A stretch of 64,000 nucleotides of DNA from Mesocentrotus franciscanus (Eukaryota > Echinodermata > Echinoidea > Camarodonta > Strongylocentrotidae): the NCBI GenBank assembly GCA_037976565.1, contig CP137679.1, positions 10,638,992-10,702,991 of the forward strand, read 5' to 3'. A program made the translations under genes and the position numbers. Under the pieces are notes generated by a model, which saw nothing but the letters and a program-made list of their open reading frames with translations, did not search any database and was not told where the DNA came from. Within the stretch, counting starts at the first letter, position 1, and every line of letters starts with the position of its first letter. Shown here piece after piece: positions 11,161 to 23,200 of this stretch.

Positions 11161-12358
11161 AAGAAGAATAAGTACAGATCTAGAGGCATACAAAGAAAAG
11201 AGATATCCTTTTGTGTGTAGTCAAATCACTATAAATAAATATATCAGCCTACTATATTGTGTACTTGCACCATTCAGCCACTTGTTTTAATTCTCATCTG
11301 AAAAAAAAAAGACTGTATGACTTAAACAGTTGAAGCAAAACATTTTCTGACATGCATAACCCCCACATAAAACTTTGTTCAGCACAGCACCATGGTTAAT
11401 ACAAACGCGTCCATAGTACAAACAATTATATATATCCTTTCATCAAACTGTATGCTTTTTACAATAGGCACTGCAAAACTGAATATAACCAACAGAAGAA
11501 CAACAATAACACAGTATGGTGTTGTTATTCAAAGAGTTAACAAAATAACTTAAAGAAAACACAACCAAATCACTATGTATGCGACTAGTCAATTTGGTGA
11601 CCAAATACATGTCGTTGAGTAACACAGAGTTATTATCAAATGTAAAATCAAAATGTAATGGATGAAAATAAACTAAATGCAGCACATAATTCTGTTGAGT
11701 CATCGATATAAGCAGTCTAGCTCTCTTTCACGGATTACAAAACCCAAAATCTTTTCTTGAAAATTATTTATAGCTGTTACATGAATATAAACAAAGCTGG
11801 AATTAATTGTAAACAAGAACAAGAAACAAGAAACAGTGTTTCTTGAAAAGTGTATCAATTCTGCTTGCTAAATCATGATCGACGTCAAAGCTTGCATGAA
11901 AAGAATAAATATAATCATCTGACGGTCTTGATGAATAATTCATGTGAATGTCCTCTCACATGTACAGGTATGATGGTAAAATTGGGTTTAAAAAATACTA
12001 GTTCCAATCGCGTAATCCTTATGAAACAGAAGTTTTGGCATCAAACAAGGCACTAACATACGTTCCAACATGAAATACTGAAAATGATTCCATCAAACTT
12101 AAGGATGTAGACTCTCATCTGTTCCATGCGCCCAAATTTAATCCATATTCCGAATCGATCGAGCTGCAGTCAAATGATCACACACCTGCACAACTGAAGA
12201 TGTCGTCCTTTGCTTGCATATCCACTTTTAAAAACAATGTTTCAACATTGATTTAAAATCACCATCACTTGCTTTGAGCTGGCAATCTTGTTCTTTGGTC
12301 ATAATTTTTTCAAAATGTTTTTCAAATTATTAACTGCATTCTGACTAGTCAGAATGGG

Positions 12359-12514
12359 CTATAATGTTGTCCTTTGATTGGATATGACTACAGAGGGCGG
12401 ACTGTCCAGGGGTCGGGGGTCAGACTCGTTTTCTTCTTGGTCAAGCAAGACCGCTATGGCTGCCAGACTGTCTTTCTTTAATCGTGACGGTGCTTGCAGG
12501 TTGCTTCGGTTTAC
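12359..12514 (-). CDS. Receptor visible exon 24: C-terminus and stop codon
   Basis: Acceptor CTACAG/GTAAAC (phase 0); stop TAG at 12361-12359. It encodes VNRSNLQAPSRLKKDSLAAI, AVLLDQEENESDP, SPPSVVISNQRTTL. The last residues T-T-L fit the class I PDZ ligand S/T-X-hydrophobic, a feature shared with several adhesion receptors. Everything left of 12359 is 3' UTR. Confidence 0.88.
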   Translation of the reverse strand, partial: VNRSNLQAPSRLKKDSLAAIAVLLDQEENESDPRPLDSPPSVVISNQRTTL

Positions 12515-15500
12515 CTGTAGACAGAGCAGAGAGAGGGGTAGATGAGTAAAGAAATATCAGTCCTTGGATGGAGTCAGTATTTTACTTAGCATTGTACTTA
12601 GCTAAGTAATATGTCTTAACTCGTATTCAGATTGCATCTGGCTATTTTACTTAAGTAAACCAACTTTAAGGCAAAGTATACTTACTGATAAGCATTGTGG
12701 CATCACATGGTCAATTCAAAGTTATGCGCAATAAATGCCTCGCATTGAATGCGCCCTAATATAATTGTGCCCAAATGATAGAGTAAGAAAACCATATGCC
12801 TGCCAATCAAGGCCTCCAAAATTTTTTTAAAAGCCCGCAGTTATCTTAAGCTGCTCACAATTTTTGATTGACCATGTGACATCAAAATGCTTATCAGTAA
12901 GTAATTTGCCTTAAAGTCTACTTGCTTAAATAAAATGCTCATCTAAATACGAGTTAAGACATATTATGATTCTAAGTAAAATACTAACTTACCTTAATTC
13001 GCGTACTTAGTTGAATACGGCCCCGGATCTTTATGTAGGAGTTTCAAAATAATAACATACTGACATATTTATATGATCTCTACAAAGCCAGCATATGATA
13101 CATCTATCGGTTGTGATCACAGAATGACAAAATTACATGAAGTTGAGATTAAAAATTGACATATTTCAGTCTCATGCTGCACACTCATTGCTATCACATA
13201 TTGAATTTCAGTGAAGTGACTTCGAAAATTATACATTGTCCTATCTGTACAAATCATTTTTACATGTTAATAAAATAATAGTAATGGATTCTTACCCTTG
13301 AATAAAGTGCCTCTAAGCCTGCTGGTGAAGTATCCAGCAAACCATTATTTGTATTTAATCTTCCGTTTCTTGGGTCTGGAGGAAGAAAAAGGGAAGAAAA
13401 AGTTATGGGATATTCAATTAAAAGGGAAGTCCACCCTGATATCAAGTTGGTTTTAATAAAAGCAGAAAGATGAGAGAATCAAATTGGTGAAAGTTTGACC
13501 AATATTTGATTAAAAATAAGAACAAATATGAATTTTTGAAGTTGTGATCAGTGAAACATGAATTGGCAACACTGTATCGTATGTTGTGACCTCCTCTCCA
13601 AGTTGCTCTGTACAGAAAATTTATGAAACTTTCTATCAAAACCTACTTAATATCATGGTGGACTTCCCCTGTAAGTCACCTGTGTGAAACATAGGGACCC
13701 AGAAAAGTACAGGTATTATATTAACATACTGTACTTTTTCTTTTCACTTCACCAAAGCAATTGTACCTTTTCTGTTTATTATATGTAAATTCATGTTTCA
13801 AGTGACTATAAAAGTTGCTTTTTATCTTCAAGATGGCTCTCGTACGATCTATCATTAAATGTGTACTGCATCATCATAACATTTTGAGGCCATTTGCAAA
13901 CTGATTTTTTGTTCTGAATTCTTATTTTTTTCATTTAGTCATGCTTCTGTTGTAATGTATTTCTTCTATGATTAAACAAAAAGAGAATGTGATTCACTTT
14001 TAGAGATTTTAAATTATGCCATTTTCCCTCTCATATGCACAAGGCATAAAACATAGGCTTGTCTGTCTATCTCTCCCCCTCTCACTCACTCGCTCTCTCC
14101 CCTCTCACTCACTGTCTCTCTCTCTCACTCTTTTACTCACTATGCTCTCTCTCTCTCTCTCTTCCTCTTTCTCTCTCTCTTTCTCTTTCTATTCTCTCTC
14201 TCTTTCAATTTTCACCAGTTCAGCAATGGCAACAACCCAACTTTGATTTCTATTGGATATTAGAGAGGACGGAATTGCAAACTTCACATTTCTTAGCAAG
14301 GCAAGAAATATTGAGCAAACATAAATACATATACCTATATTGACGTGGCATACATACAATATAACAAAAAACTGTAGAGAACAAGAGGTACCCGATACCA
14401 AATGGCACAATTAACTCTCTATTCATGCATACATTTGGAATAATAGACATGAATTGAATGACCACGTGAATGTTATCAAACTGCAAATCTAAAAAAAAAG
14501 ATGACTGTGGGCAAATCAGAATTCATAAGGACAGAATAACCTTTAAAAGTTACTAACGATCGATCGATAGACTACAATCACTCAATAAACTCTTGCTATT
14601 TGCTGTCAAAAGACACGAGTAGTTGCATTAATCTTGTCGTAATTGTGACAAAACCAGGTATTGAATAATGAACTGTGAGCATTTATGAACCTCTTAGTAA
14701 CTGCCATTTCAGGTAATGGTTCAATAACTTATCCTGGGTAAAAGAAAACGATTGAATTTAGAGTATTAAAGCTATGCTTTTTCTTTCTTTTCATTTGATT
14801 GATTTCGTCAGACAGTGCCATGACATAGACTGACAAGGTGCAAAAATTGGAAAAGCGTTTTTACATGAACTTCTTTCTTTCAGTATGATGCTTTACTTTT
14901 TCTTTTGCTATTTGCAGTACATCCAGTAAATTTTCACCGTAATCCTAATCCACTTTAGAGACATATTTTGGCTTGAAGATCATCTGTAAAGATCTTACGT
15001 GTTGCATCACATTAATTATTTAGTCAGTGTTATCTCCATCCCTTTAACTCCTAATCTTATTCCCTTCCATTTTCTTTCCTTACTTTATTTGTTAGTTTGT
15101 TATGTATATCCTGTTAATTTTGGGGTCAATGTACTATAATGCTATTTGCTATCTTTTGTTGACCCCTCATTCTCATTCTTTAAAAAGAATTCCCTCATCA
15201 CTATTTTTGAAATCTATACAAAATATAAAATGTTTAAATTGTAACTTTGCTCCCATTGATTTAAGGTCTATGTGTTAGCTTTTAGAATAGTGTTGATTAT
15301 ACTTAGTTTTTTGGTAATATTATATCTTATAAATCTTATCTTCGTATGTATTCACATAAGCTTCATGCAATAATTGATTTGATAATGCTATGTATTTATT
15401 TCATGTGCTTTTATTGTAAACTGGTGTAATTCAGCTCTCGGGCTACTATGGAATTTTATCGAACGTAGGGCGATATAAATGGTTTACATTCATCAGTGAC

Positions 15501-18500
15501 AGCACGCGTCAGGGGCGGCTTCTCTTTTGTGATGAGATTTAGCGGCACCTTGAGAGAAAACAATAACGTACCGACACCCTTTGTGTCAGCCGCGGTATCT
15601 TTCATGTGCGTAGCTTTAAACGGAATTTGCGCGAGGTATGTTTCGAATCTATATATGGAGCTGTATTAGCCGGAATGTATTGGGTTCCCACGGTGTTGGT
15701 GTGAGAATTCTCATTCACCTTGAGGATTTTGTAGAGGATGGATGTAAGCATTAATCGGTGGCAAATTAATTTACCCTCCACCACCCCCAACTTGATTTTC
15801 CACCTCCTTACGTTTTCAAGTGTATTCGGTAGTATGTTTTTCTAATATTAAGTGGTCAAGAAGTGTGTCAAGTGATTAACATAACGGATTAATAATGATC
15901 GTTTTCCACCTCAGTCAAGTAAATCTTGATGTCGAAGCAATGCTTGGCAGGTTGGGGCTTTCCTGCGAATTTTCTTTTTCCCGCTTGCGGTTTTTAGCAG
16001 GTTTTCACCCAATCCTGGGGTAAGGGTCGGGCCCCTTCGTCTCCGCACTTGCACCGGGTCGGCTTTGTCGTCGCACTTGGGATGGCGGGTTCGAACTTCG
16101 AAAGAGGGCGTGCAGTTCTTTCTGTTGGCCGAACTCGTCCGTGGCGGCGACGACGGGCCGTCCCGGCTGGTGCGGAGTCGTTGGTGGTACCGATCATGGG
16201 GTTGTCATAGATTAACTATGACAACTCTTTGTCCAGGTTCTTTTTCCCCCTATTTGTCGGAAAATTGTCATTTTCGCCTCTTCGCATATATATATGTGTA
16301 TGCGTATATGTTAATATATACATATAAAGGTTATTATGTGTATTACACACTGCTCCAAAATACCTCATGGGAAGGTTGCGTTTTTGAGAATATGAATTGG
16401 ATTATTTTAGTTGGCCATTGTATCTTGCAGAGCTCAATATTTATTGGTTTCCGGTTGGGGCCCCGATGATAACAGGCATTCCGTCCTGTCGTTTATTTAT
16501 AACATGTACCCGCCTGTAAATTAGGCATCTGTTCGCCTGTTTAATGCAGTGGAACTGTTTGCCTTCTTTGATGCAGTGGGGTGTTATACGTATATCCTGT
16601 ACTCACAGTTCCAAATGAGGAGGTAAACTCTGTTCGCCTGTTTAATGCAGGGAACATTGTCGCCTTTACGGGCTGTGGGGGGATGTACACAAGTTCTCGT
16701 CTGTTGGTGGCCCCTATGCAGAGAGTACTTTGGGTTGGACATGGTAGCTCCATGCTCCACTGTTTTCATGTGCGGATAATTGGCCATTGTATCTTGCAGA
16801 GCTCAATATTTATTGGTTTCCGGTTGGGGCCCCGATGATTACAGGCATTCCGTCCTGTCGTTTATTTATAACATGTACCCGCCTGTAAATTAGGCATCTG
16901 TTCGCCTGTTTAATGCAGTGGAACTGTTTGCCTTCTTTGTATGCAGAGGGGTGTTATACGTATTTCCTGTACTCACAGTTCCAAATGAGGAGGTAAACTC
17001 TGTTCGCCTGTTTAATGCAGGGAACATTGTCGCCTTTTTACGGGCTGTGGGGGGATGTACACAAGTTCTCGTCTGTTGGTGGCCCCTATGCAGAGAGTAC
17101 TTTGGGTTGGACATGGTAGCTCCATGCTTCAGGGTTTTCAGGTGCAGATACTTGTATATTAAATTGATCAAAAATTTGAAAGTAATACCCGGGTCCTTCC
17201 TCGGGGTGGATTGGAGCAGTGTAACGTTTAAAGTAAAAGTATTCTATGTTCAGTTGGGAAAGCTTGTGTCGTAGTTGTTGCTATATCGTCATGATGTTGA
17301 TAATCAGGGTAACAAGATTCCATCCTCTATTAAATCTCAAGTACCCGCAAAAACGCATTCCGTTTCATTTTGTTGCTGTGAATGTAAGTTCATTTTTTAA
17401 AAAATAAACCATTCAATAATAAAAATAAAAATTAAAATAAATATAGTTTGTTTTGTCTAATTGCTTTGTATTGTCTTTCTATTGGCTCTGCTTCGTTGTT
17501 TATGTTATTTTTTATTGAGAATGAAAATAAAGACTCAGCTGAACATTTGTACACCTCATGGGGTATCTCTTTCTTGTAGGTAGGAAAATTAATGGATTGA
17601 ATCCAAATAGAACAGCGCCATCAGGAATTGTTAAGTTCAAAGATCATATCTGCAACCCTCTTCTGCCACCCTCTTTAATTATAAAAGAAGATATTTCATG
17701 CATAAACTCTTTTCTCCAGCCCCAATTCCCCATTTGATAGTATCCCTTATTCCCTTTCCATTTAACCCTCTTATAAAAGATTATAAAGAAGATATTTCAT
17801 TCCTAAACTCTTTTCTCCAGCCCCAATTCCCCATTTGATAGTACCCCTCATTCCCTTTCCATTTTCAAATAGCAGATCAGTTGAAGTTTTCAAACACTTA
17901 CAATCTTAAAAAGGAGCTGTTTGATTTGGCTTATGATGTACCATACTTTTTCTGTTTTTTTCCTTCTCTTTCAATATGTTGTATCCTACTCAAATATACA
18001 TTTGTATGAATATGTCTTTCATCTTTGCACTAGCGCACCATTTGATTTCAAGTGGATATGGCGTCTTACAAATCTTATATATATCTTTATCATTATTAAA
18101 GTGACTCGGTAACATTTGCCTCAGATTCTGAAACAAAATCCTGGATTTAGCTCATGCTGCAATCAAAATGATAAACCTTTAGGTCAGTCAGGAATCCCAT
18201 GACTTTTACAAGCCGATCGCCTGTCTGATTATCAAGACTTTTATGATTGGAAATCGAAATTTCATTTTTCGTTTCCCTAACGGTTTTTATAACACTTCAG
18301 TCTATTGTAGAAAATGAGTATGGTAAAACCGGTCACTCAAAGATTTTTACTTTTTTTGAGGCACTTCATGATCATTTTGAAGCGCAGTTTTTTTAGGGCT
18401 TCAATATTACACCATATCACAGACACTGATAACACGTAGGGCCATGCATCTCAGATTTGGCATTGTTAAACAATGCCTTTAAACATAACAAACCAACCCT

Positions 18501-20220
18501 GAATCGCACCCATAATTGAGACCAATTACTTGGCAGGGAGCCTAAAGAATAATACCCAAATGAAAGTGCCCTAACTTCCGTTTGTCAGCTAGGTGACATC
18601 AACAATACAAGAAATGTTTAAAAAAGAAAAAGAAAAAAGAATCGTAGGAATCCCTTCAAGATCACACCCTCCAACCCAGATGTTTGCCGCATCGCTGGGT
18701 CTATTGTAGGTGTGTTTGAGTGACGAACACATACGGTGTATGATCTGGAAATTACTGAACCTGGTACACGATGGTACTAGAAATAGACAAACAAAACTGG
18801 TTCGTTGATTTAGAAGTCCTTCATTTTTCTTTTTGACCAACGTTGACTAATGCATAGTCCAATCAAATATTTGAATTCTATTCTAAAAGAGTAGATATTG
18901 ACATGTTTATTGAATAGGCCCTACCTATTTAAACAATTTCTTCAGGATTACTCTGGCCGACAAATAAAGCAAAAATATTTCGGTGCAGGCCTCATGTTTG
19001 GATGCTTAGCACTTGTTTAGGGGAATATAATTTTAAAAAAAAATTCAAAATTAATTTTGAAGTGCCTGGAGTCATGATCATTGTTATAATTTCATCATCA
19101 TCATCATTATCATCCCCACCACCACCACCACCACCACCACCACCACCACCACTTTCATCATCATCATCACCACCACCTTCATCATCATCATCATCATCAT
19201 CACCATCGATCATAATACACCCACACAAAATGCTCAGCACATACACTGAATGTATGGGACTACATGCTCTAGAGTTCAAGGTACCGTTATTAATTTCCTT
19301 GACTTTCTTTGCCCATTAATTGGCTATTAAAATTTGTATACCAGTCTTGTTTGCTTATATTGCTCATTTTATTTGCAAGCTCAGATATTTAGTGTGAATT
19401 TGGTTCGATTCTGTGAAATTTTTGTTTTTTCATGTTACTCGACACAAGATTATCTTTAATCACTCTCAAGGGGCAAGGCAAGCTACTTCAAATTCAATAC
19501 CATTAAATCTCAACAATAACATACAAAATCTACACACCATGGGACAAAACCCCCATTGAGCCCAATTAAGCCCCAAATCTTCTTTTATGGATTGTATGGA
19601 ATCACAGATTGTTAGTCTCTTTTCATTCAATGAATGTATTTCAGTTGACCATTTGCTTTTAATCAGTGGTGTAGCTACAGGGGGCACCGGGGTGTCCTCC
19701 CGATTGAGTGGTGAAAATAAATAAAGGATGAAAATGTGAGAAAAGAGAGAAAAGAGAAAGGGAGAAGGGAAAAGGATAAGGAAAGAAGATACTTGGACCA
19801 CCTCCCGCAACCTCCCCATAAAAAGTAGCAGATGGGGGGGGGGCAGACATGCCCCTCACAATCGTGATGACGAAAAGAAAAAGAAAGAAAAAGCAAGAAA
19901 AGGGAGGAAAGTGGAGAGAATGTGAAAAGATGCCTAGACGACCTCCTGCACCCTCCCCCCCCCCAATAAGTAGCCTAGTAATTCCCACTATATTTTTCAA
20001 GTAAGACAGTCACCCCTAATAGTTGCAGACTTCCAGTGCCCCATCAATGGATGGACTCGGGCTACACCACTGGTTGTAATGGAGAGAATAGAGATATGAC
20101 ATCATCGATCCCCTATTTCTGTTTGATTATTTGGAGACCACTCTTTAAAGAGAACCCCAGAGAGAGAGAGAGAGAGAGAAGAGAGAGATAGAGAGGGAGG
20201 GAGAGGGGAGGGAGGGAGTG

Positions 20221-20272
<52 letters not shown>

Positions 20273-23200
20273 AGATAGAGAAAGCCTTCTACTCATTTTT
20301 TTTGTCCGTGTTTCTCAAGAGAGCCTACAACTTTAGGGGATTGCAAGAAAGCATACAAAATAGTAATCACACACACACACACACAAAATCAAAACCCCAC
20401 TCACACACAAAGGGAAGGTAAATCTATTACTGCAAATTTCATATGTTCAAAGATTCACAAAAAAAGACTGAATGAAATGGTCTCATATCTGTGTACTATG
20501 CAAGCAGAAAGGAAAGGTGAGGGATATGAAGACAAAGAGGGTAAAACGTGGTAGAAGAAGAGACCAAAAAAAGAAGAAAAAAAAAAAAGAAGAGTGAAAG
20601 ATAGGGAGCAGAGAGGTGGGAGAGAGAGAGAGAGAGAGAGAGAACGAGAAGATGGACAAAATAAGATGAAACTGACGGAGAGAGAGCAAGAAGGAAAGAG
20701 GAAAAAGGAGAGAGAGAGAGAGAGGATAGATTAAAGAGAGTAGAGAGAAGGAAAAATAAATTGAGAAGTGAAGAGAGAGAGAGAGAGAGAGAGAGAAGAG
20801 GAGAGGGAAGCAAGAGAAAGAAAAACAGAGAGAATGGGGAGAAGGAATAATTCACAGAGAAATAAAAAGTACACTGCCCTTGTTATTGGCAATGTCCTGG
20901 GTTTTAAAGCAGTCCCTGCTGTGATTACGAGTGCTATCCCATAATCCCCTACACTTCACGAATAACAAGCAATCAAACACTCTTCAACAAGTAAATCATT
21001 TATCCTCATTAAATGGCAATTACAATTGGTTCAACAACTTTATGACTAGCAAACATAACCTTTCACACTCTTCCTTACACTCGCCATGGGTCCTACTGCA
21101 AAGCAAAAGCAAAGAAAATCTCTGTTATGTTTTTTGCTGTTCACTCCCAATAAAAGTGGATGAAATATTAATGATTTAGGGCTAACTGACAGCTCAAAAG
21201 CAAAGCAAAGCAAAGCAAAAAAATAAAAAATGCACTGTTGATGCCCAAAGAGTTTTGTGTTTTCATGAAGGACATAATTTGTATAATAAAAACCTACATA
21301 ACAAAACAGCTCAACATAATCACATTTTCCCACTCTTTTACAGTAATTGTTCCCATAGCCTTCAGACTTTAGTAGTTATGGTTAGAAAGAATCTATACAT
21401 CTTGGACCACAACCTCAAACTCAAGGCGAACTTGAAAATGTACAGAGCTCCTTTGGTGTTAACAGTTCATTTTTCTATTAATAGGTCGTCATGAAGAAAA
21501 TATTATAAAAACCTATGGAAAAAACAGCTCAACATAATCGCATTCACCAACTCTTTTACAGTAATTGTTCCCATAGCCTTCAGACTTCAGTAGTTATGGT
21601 TAAAAAAACTCTATACTCTTGGACCACAACCTCAAACTCAAGGCAAACTTGAGGAAAGTGCTGACTCACTTGTTCTGTTTGTTATCAAGTCATGCATGGG
21701 TGCAAGGTATACTTACTTTTCATAATAAACAAATAAAAAAAACTGCAGTAAAGCTGTATTTGCTAATCAAAATCTATTAACCCTTTGAATCATTATTTTG
21801 GTGTGACATACATTTTGGATAGACCAAAGCCTTACATAATTTATTTACATAACTCTCTCTCTCTCTCTTTTTGTTTAAAGATCCATATTCCATGGCATGT
21901 TGGTAATTTGCATTTCAAGACAATTTCTTGCTTTCGTGAAAAGTTTTTCAGCTTTCACTATGGACTACTTTATCTCCCAGATGGTTTTACTGGTCCATGA
22001 AAAAAAAAAATCTTGGGCAGCATCGTCAACAGGTTATTAACTACGGTAAACACCTACGACAAAACCATTTTTCTTGTTTCCGAAGAGTGTACTCTTTGTT
22101 TACACATATATTCAAATCAATCATAAGTCCTGTAATAGCAAACTTCCATGTATATACACCATAGACCATTTTCTTGTCCTCCTTGAATGGTATTTACAAG
22201 CAAGTTTTTTGGTATTTCAGATCCAGTGTTTTCAAGTGCATTTTAACGTACATTGTATACCGACAACACATTTTTTTATTTATTCATTTATTTTTTTATT
22301 TTTTTAATTATATTTTTTTGAGGGAGGGGGGAATCTATGCCACTAATCTTGAAGATTGCTTTTCTGTCATTGAGTTGAAAGCATGGATATCTGAAATTGA
22401 AGTATGGCAAGGGTGCTGGTCAATTAATAATGCTGTGACACATTCACAAACTCAGTGAAATTGAATTTTGGTAGGAATTGATAAGGTAATGCAGGAGTGT
22501 ATTTTCATATCTTTGAACACAAGTTTGATGATAATTCAGATTGAATGTTTTCAAGAACATTTTTGTGTAAATCAATGAGAACATTTCAAAGCAATGAAAA
22601 ATATTTGGGAATCTATGCCAAGAAATCTTGATGTTTGCTTCTCTGTCATTATTGTGGCAAACAGGGAAATAGGGAACTAGAATTTAGAAACGTGATGGGG
22701 CTGCTGGTCAATGAACTAATGGTGTGAAACATTCACAAACTGTGACTGGGAATTTGTGAATTTGTGAATTTGGTTTTGATAGGAATTGATAAGGTAATGC
22801 AGGAGTTTATTGTCATGTGTGAATTGGTGCTCGAAAGCTGAAAGGAACTAATATCTATACTTCAGGAACAATTGAAGTTAAAGCCCAAAGAGGAATTACA
22901 TGAGTTTATTTTTCAAGTATGAATGGGTGCTTAGGTAGAAACTACAATGTAAATTCTACTTTGGTGGGAACAGTTGAGATGGTGAATTGCTGTTTGGTCT
23001 AAAACCAGTTGGTCTACTACCCAATTAGTCTATTCCTTTATGGTCTACACCCAGCCCGTCTACTATCCACATGGCCTAATAATCATTTTGTCTACTTATC
23101 GTTTGGTCTAATGACCATTTATGCTAATAGCCATTTGGTCAATTTTTCAATTGGTCTAATCTCCAATAAGTCTACTAACCGTTTGGTCTATTGCTCATTT

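Larger units (their letters stand above)
5155..12358. other. Spacer between the two minus-strand genes, including the probable receptor 3' UTR
   Basis: No gene is recognised here. From 12358 leftward lies the 3' UTR of the receptor, whose end I cannot place; minus-strand AATAAA candidates occur (for example about 10516-10521). The 5.2-7.4 kb part holds open frames without known domains (for example minus 5620-5880) and a short CpG-richer patch near 6300-6440. Retroelement debris and MITEs listed separately fill much of 7.5-11.2 kb. Confidence 0.6.

Noticed and set aside
10711..11193. 160-codon minus-strand open frame rich in Ser and Leu
   Set aside because: It reads a GA/CT tract; low complexity, with competing open frames in other registers.
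16690..16750. 5S rRNA gene in the 369-bp tandem repeat
   Set aside because: Only two short words match, with a gap about 11 nt too short and no match to the 5' and 3' stems.
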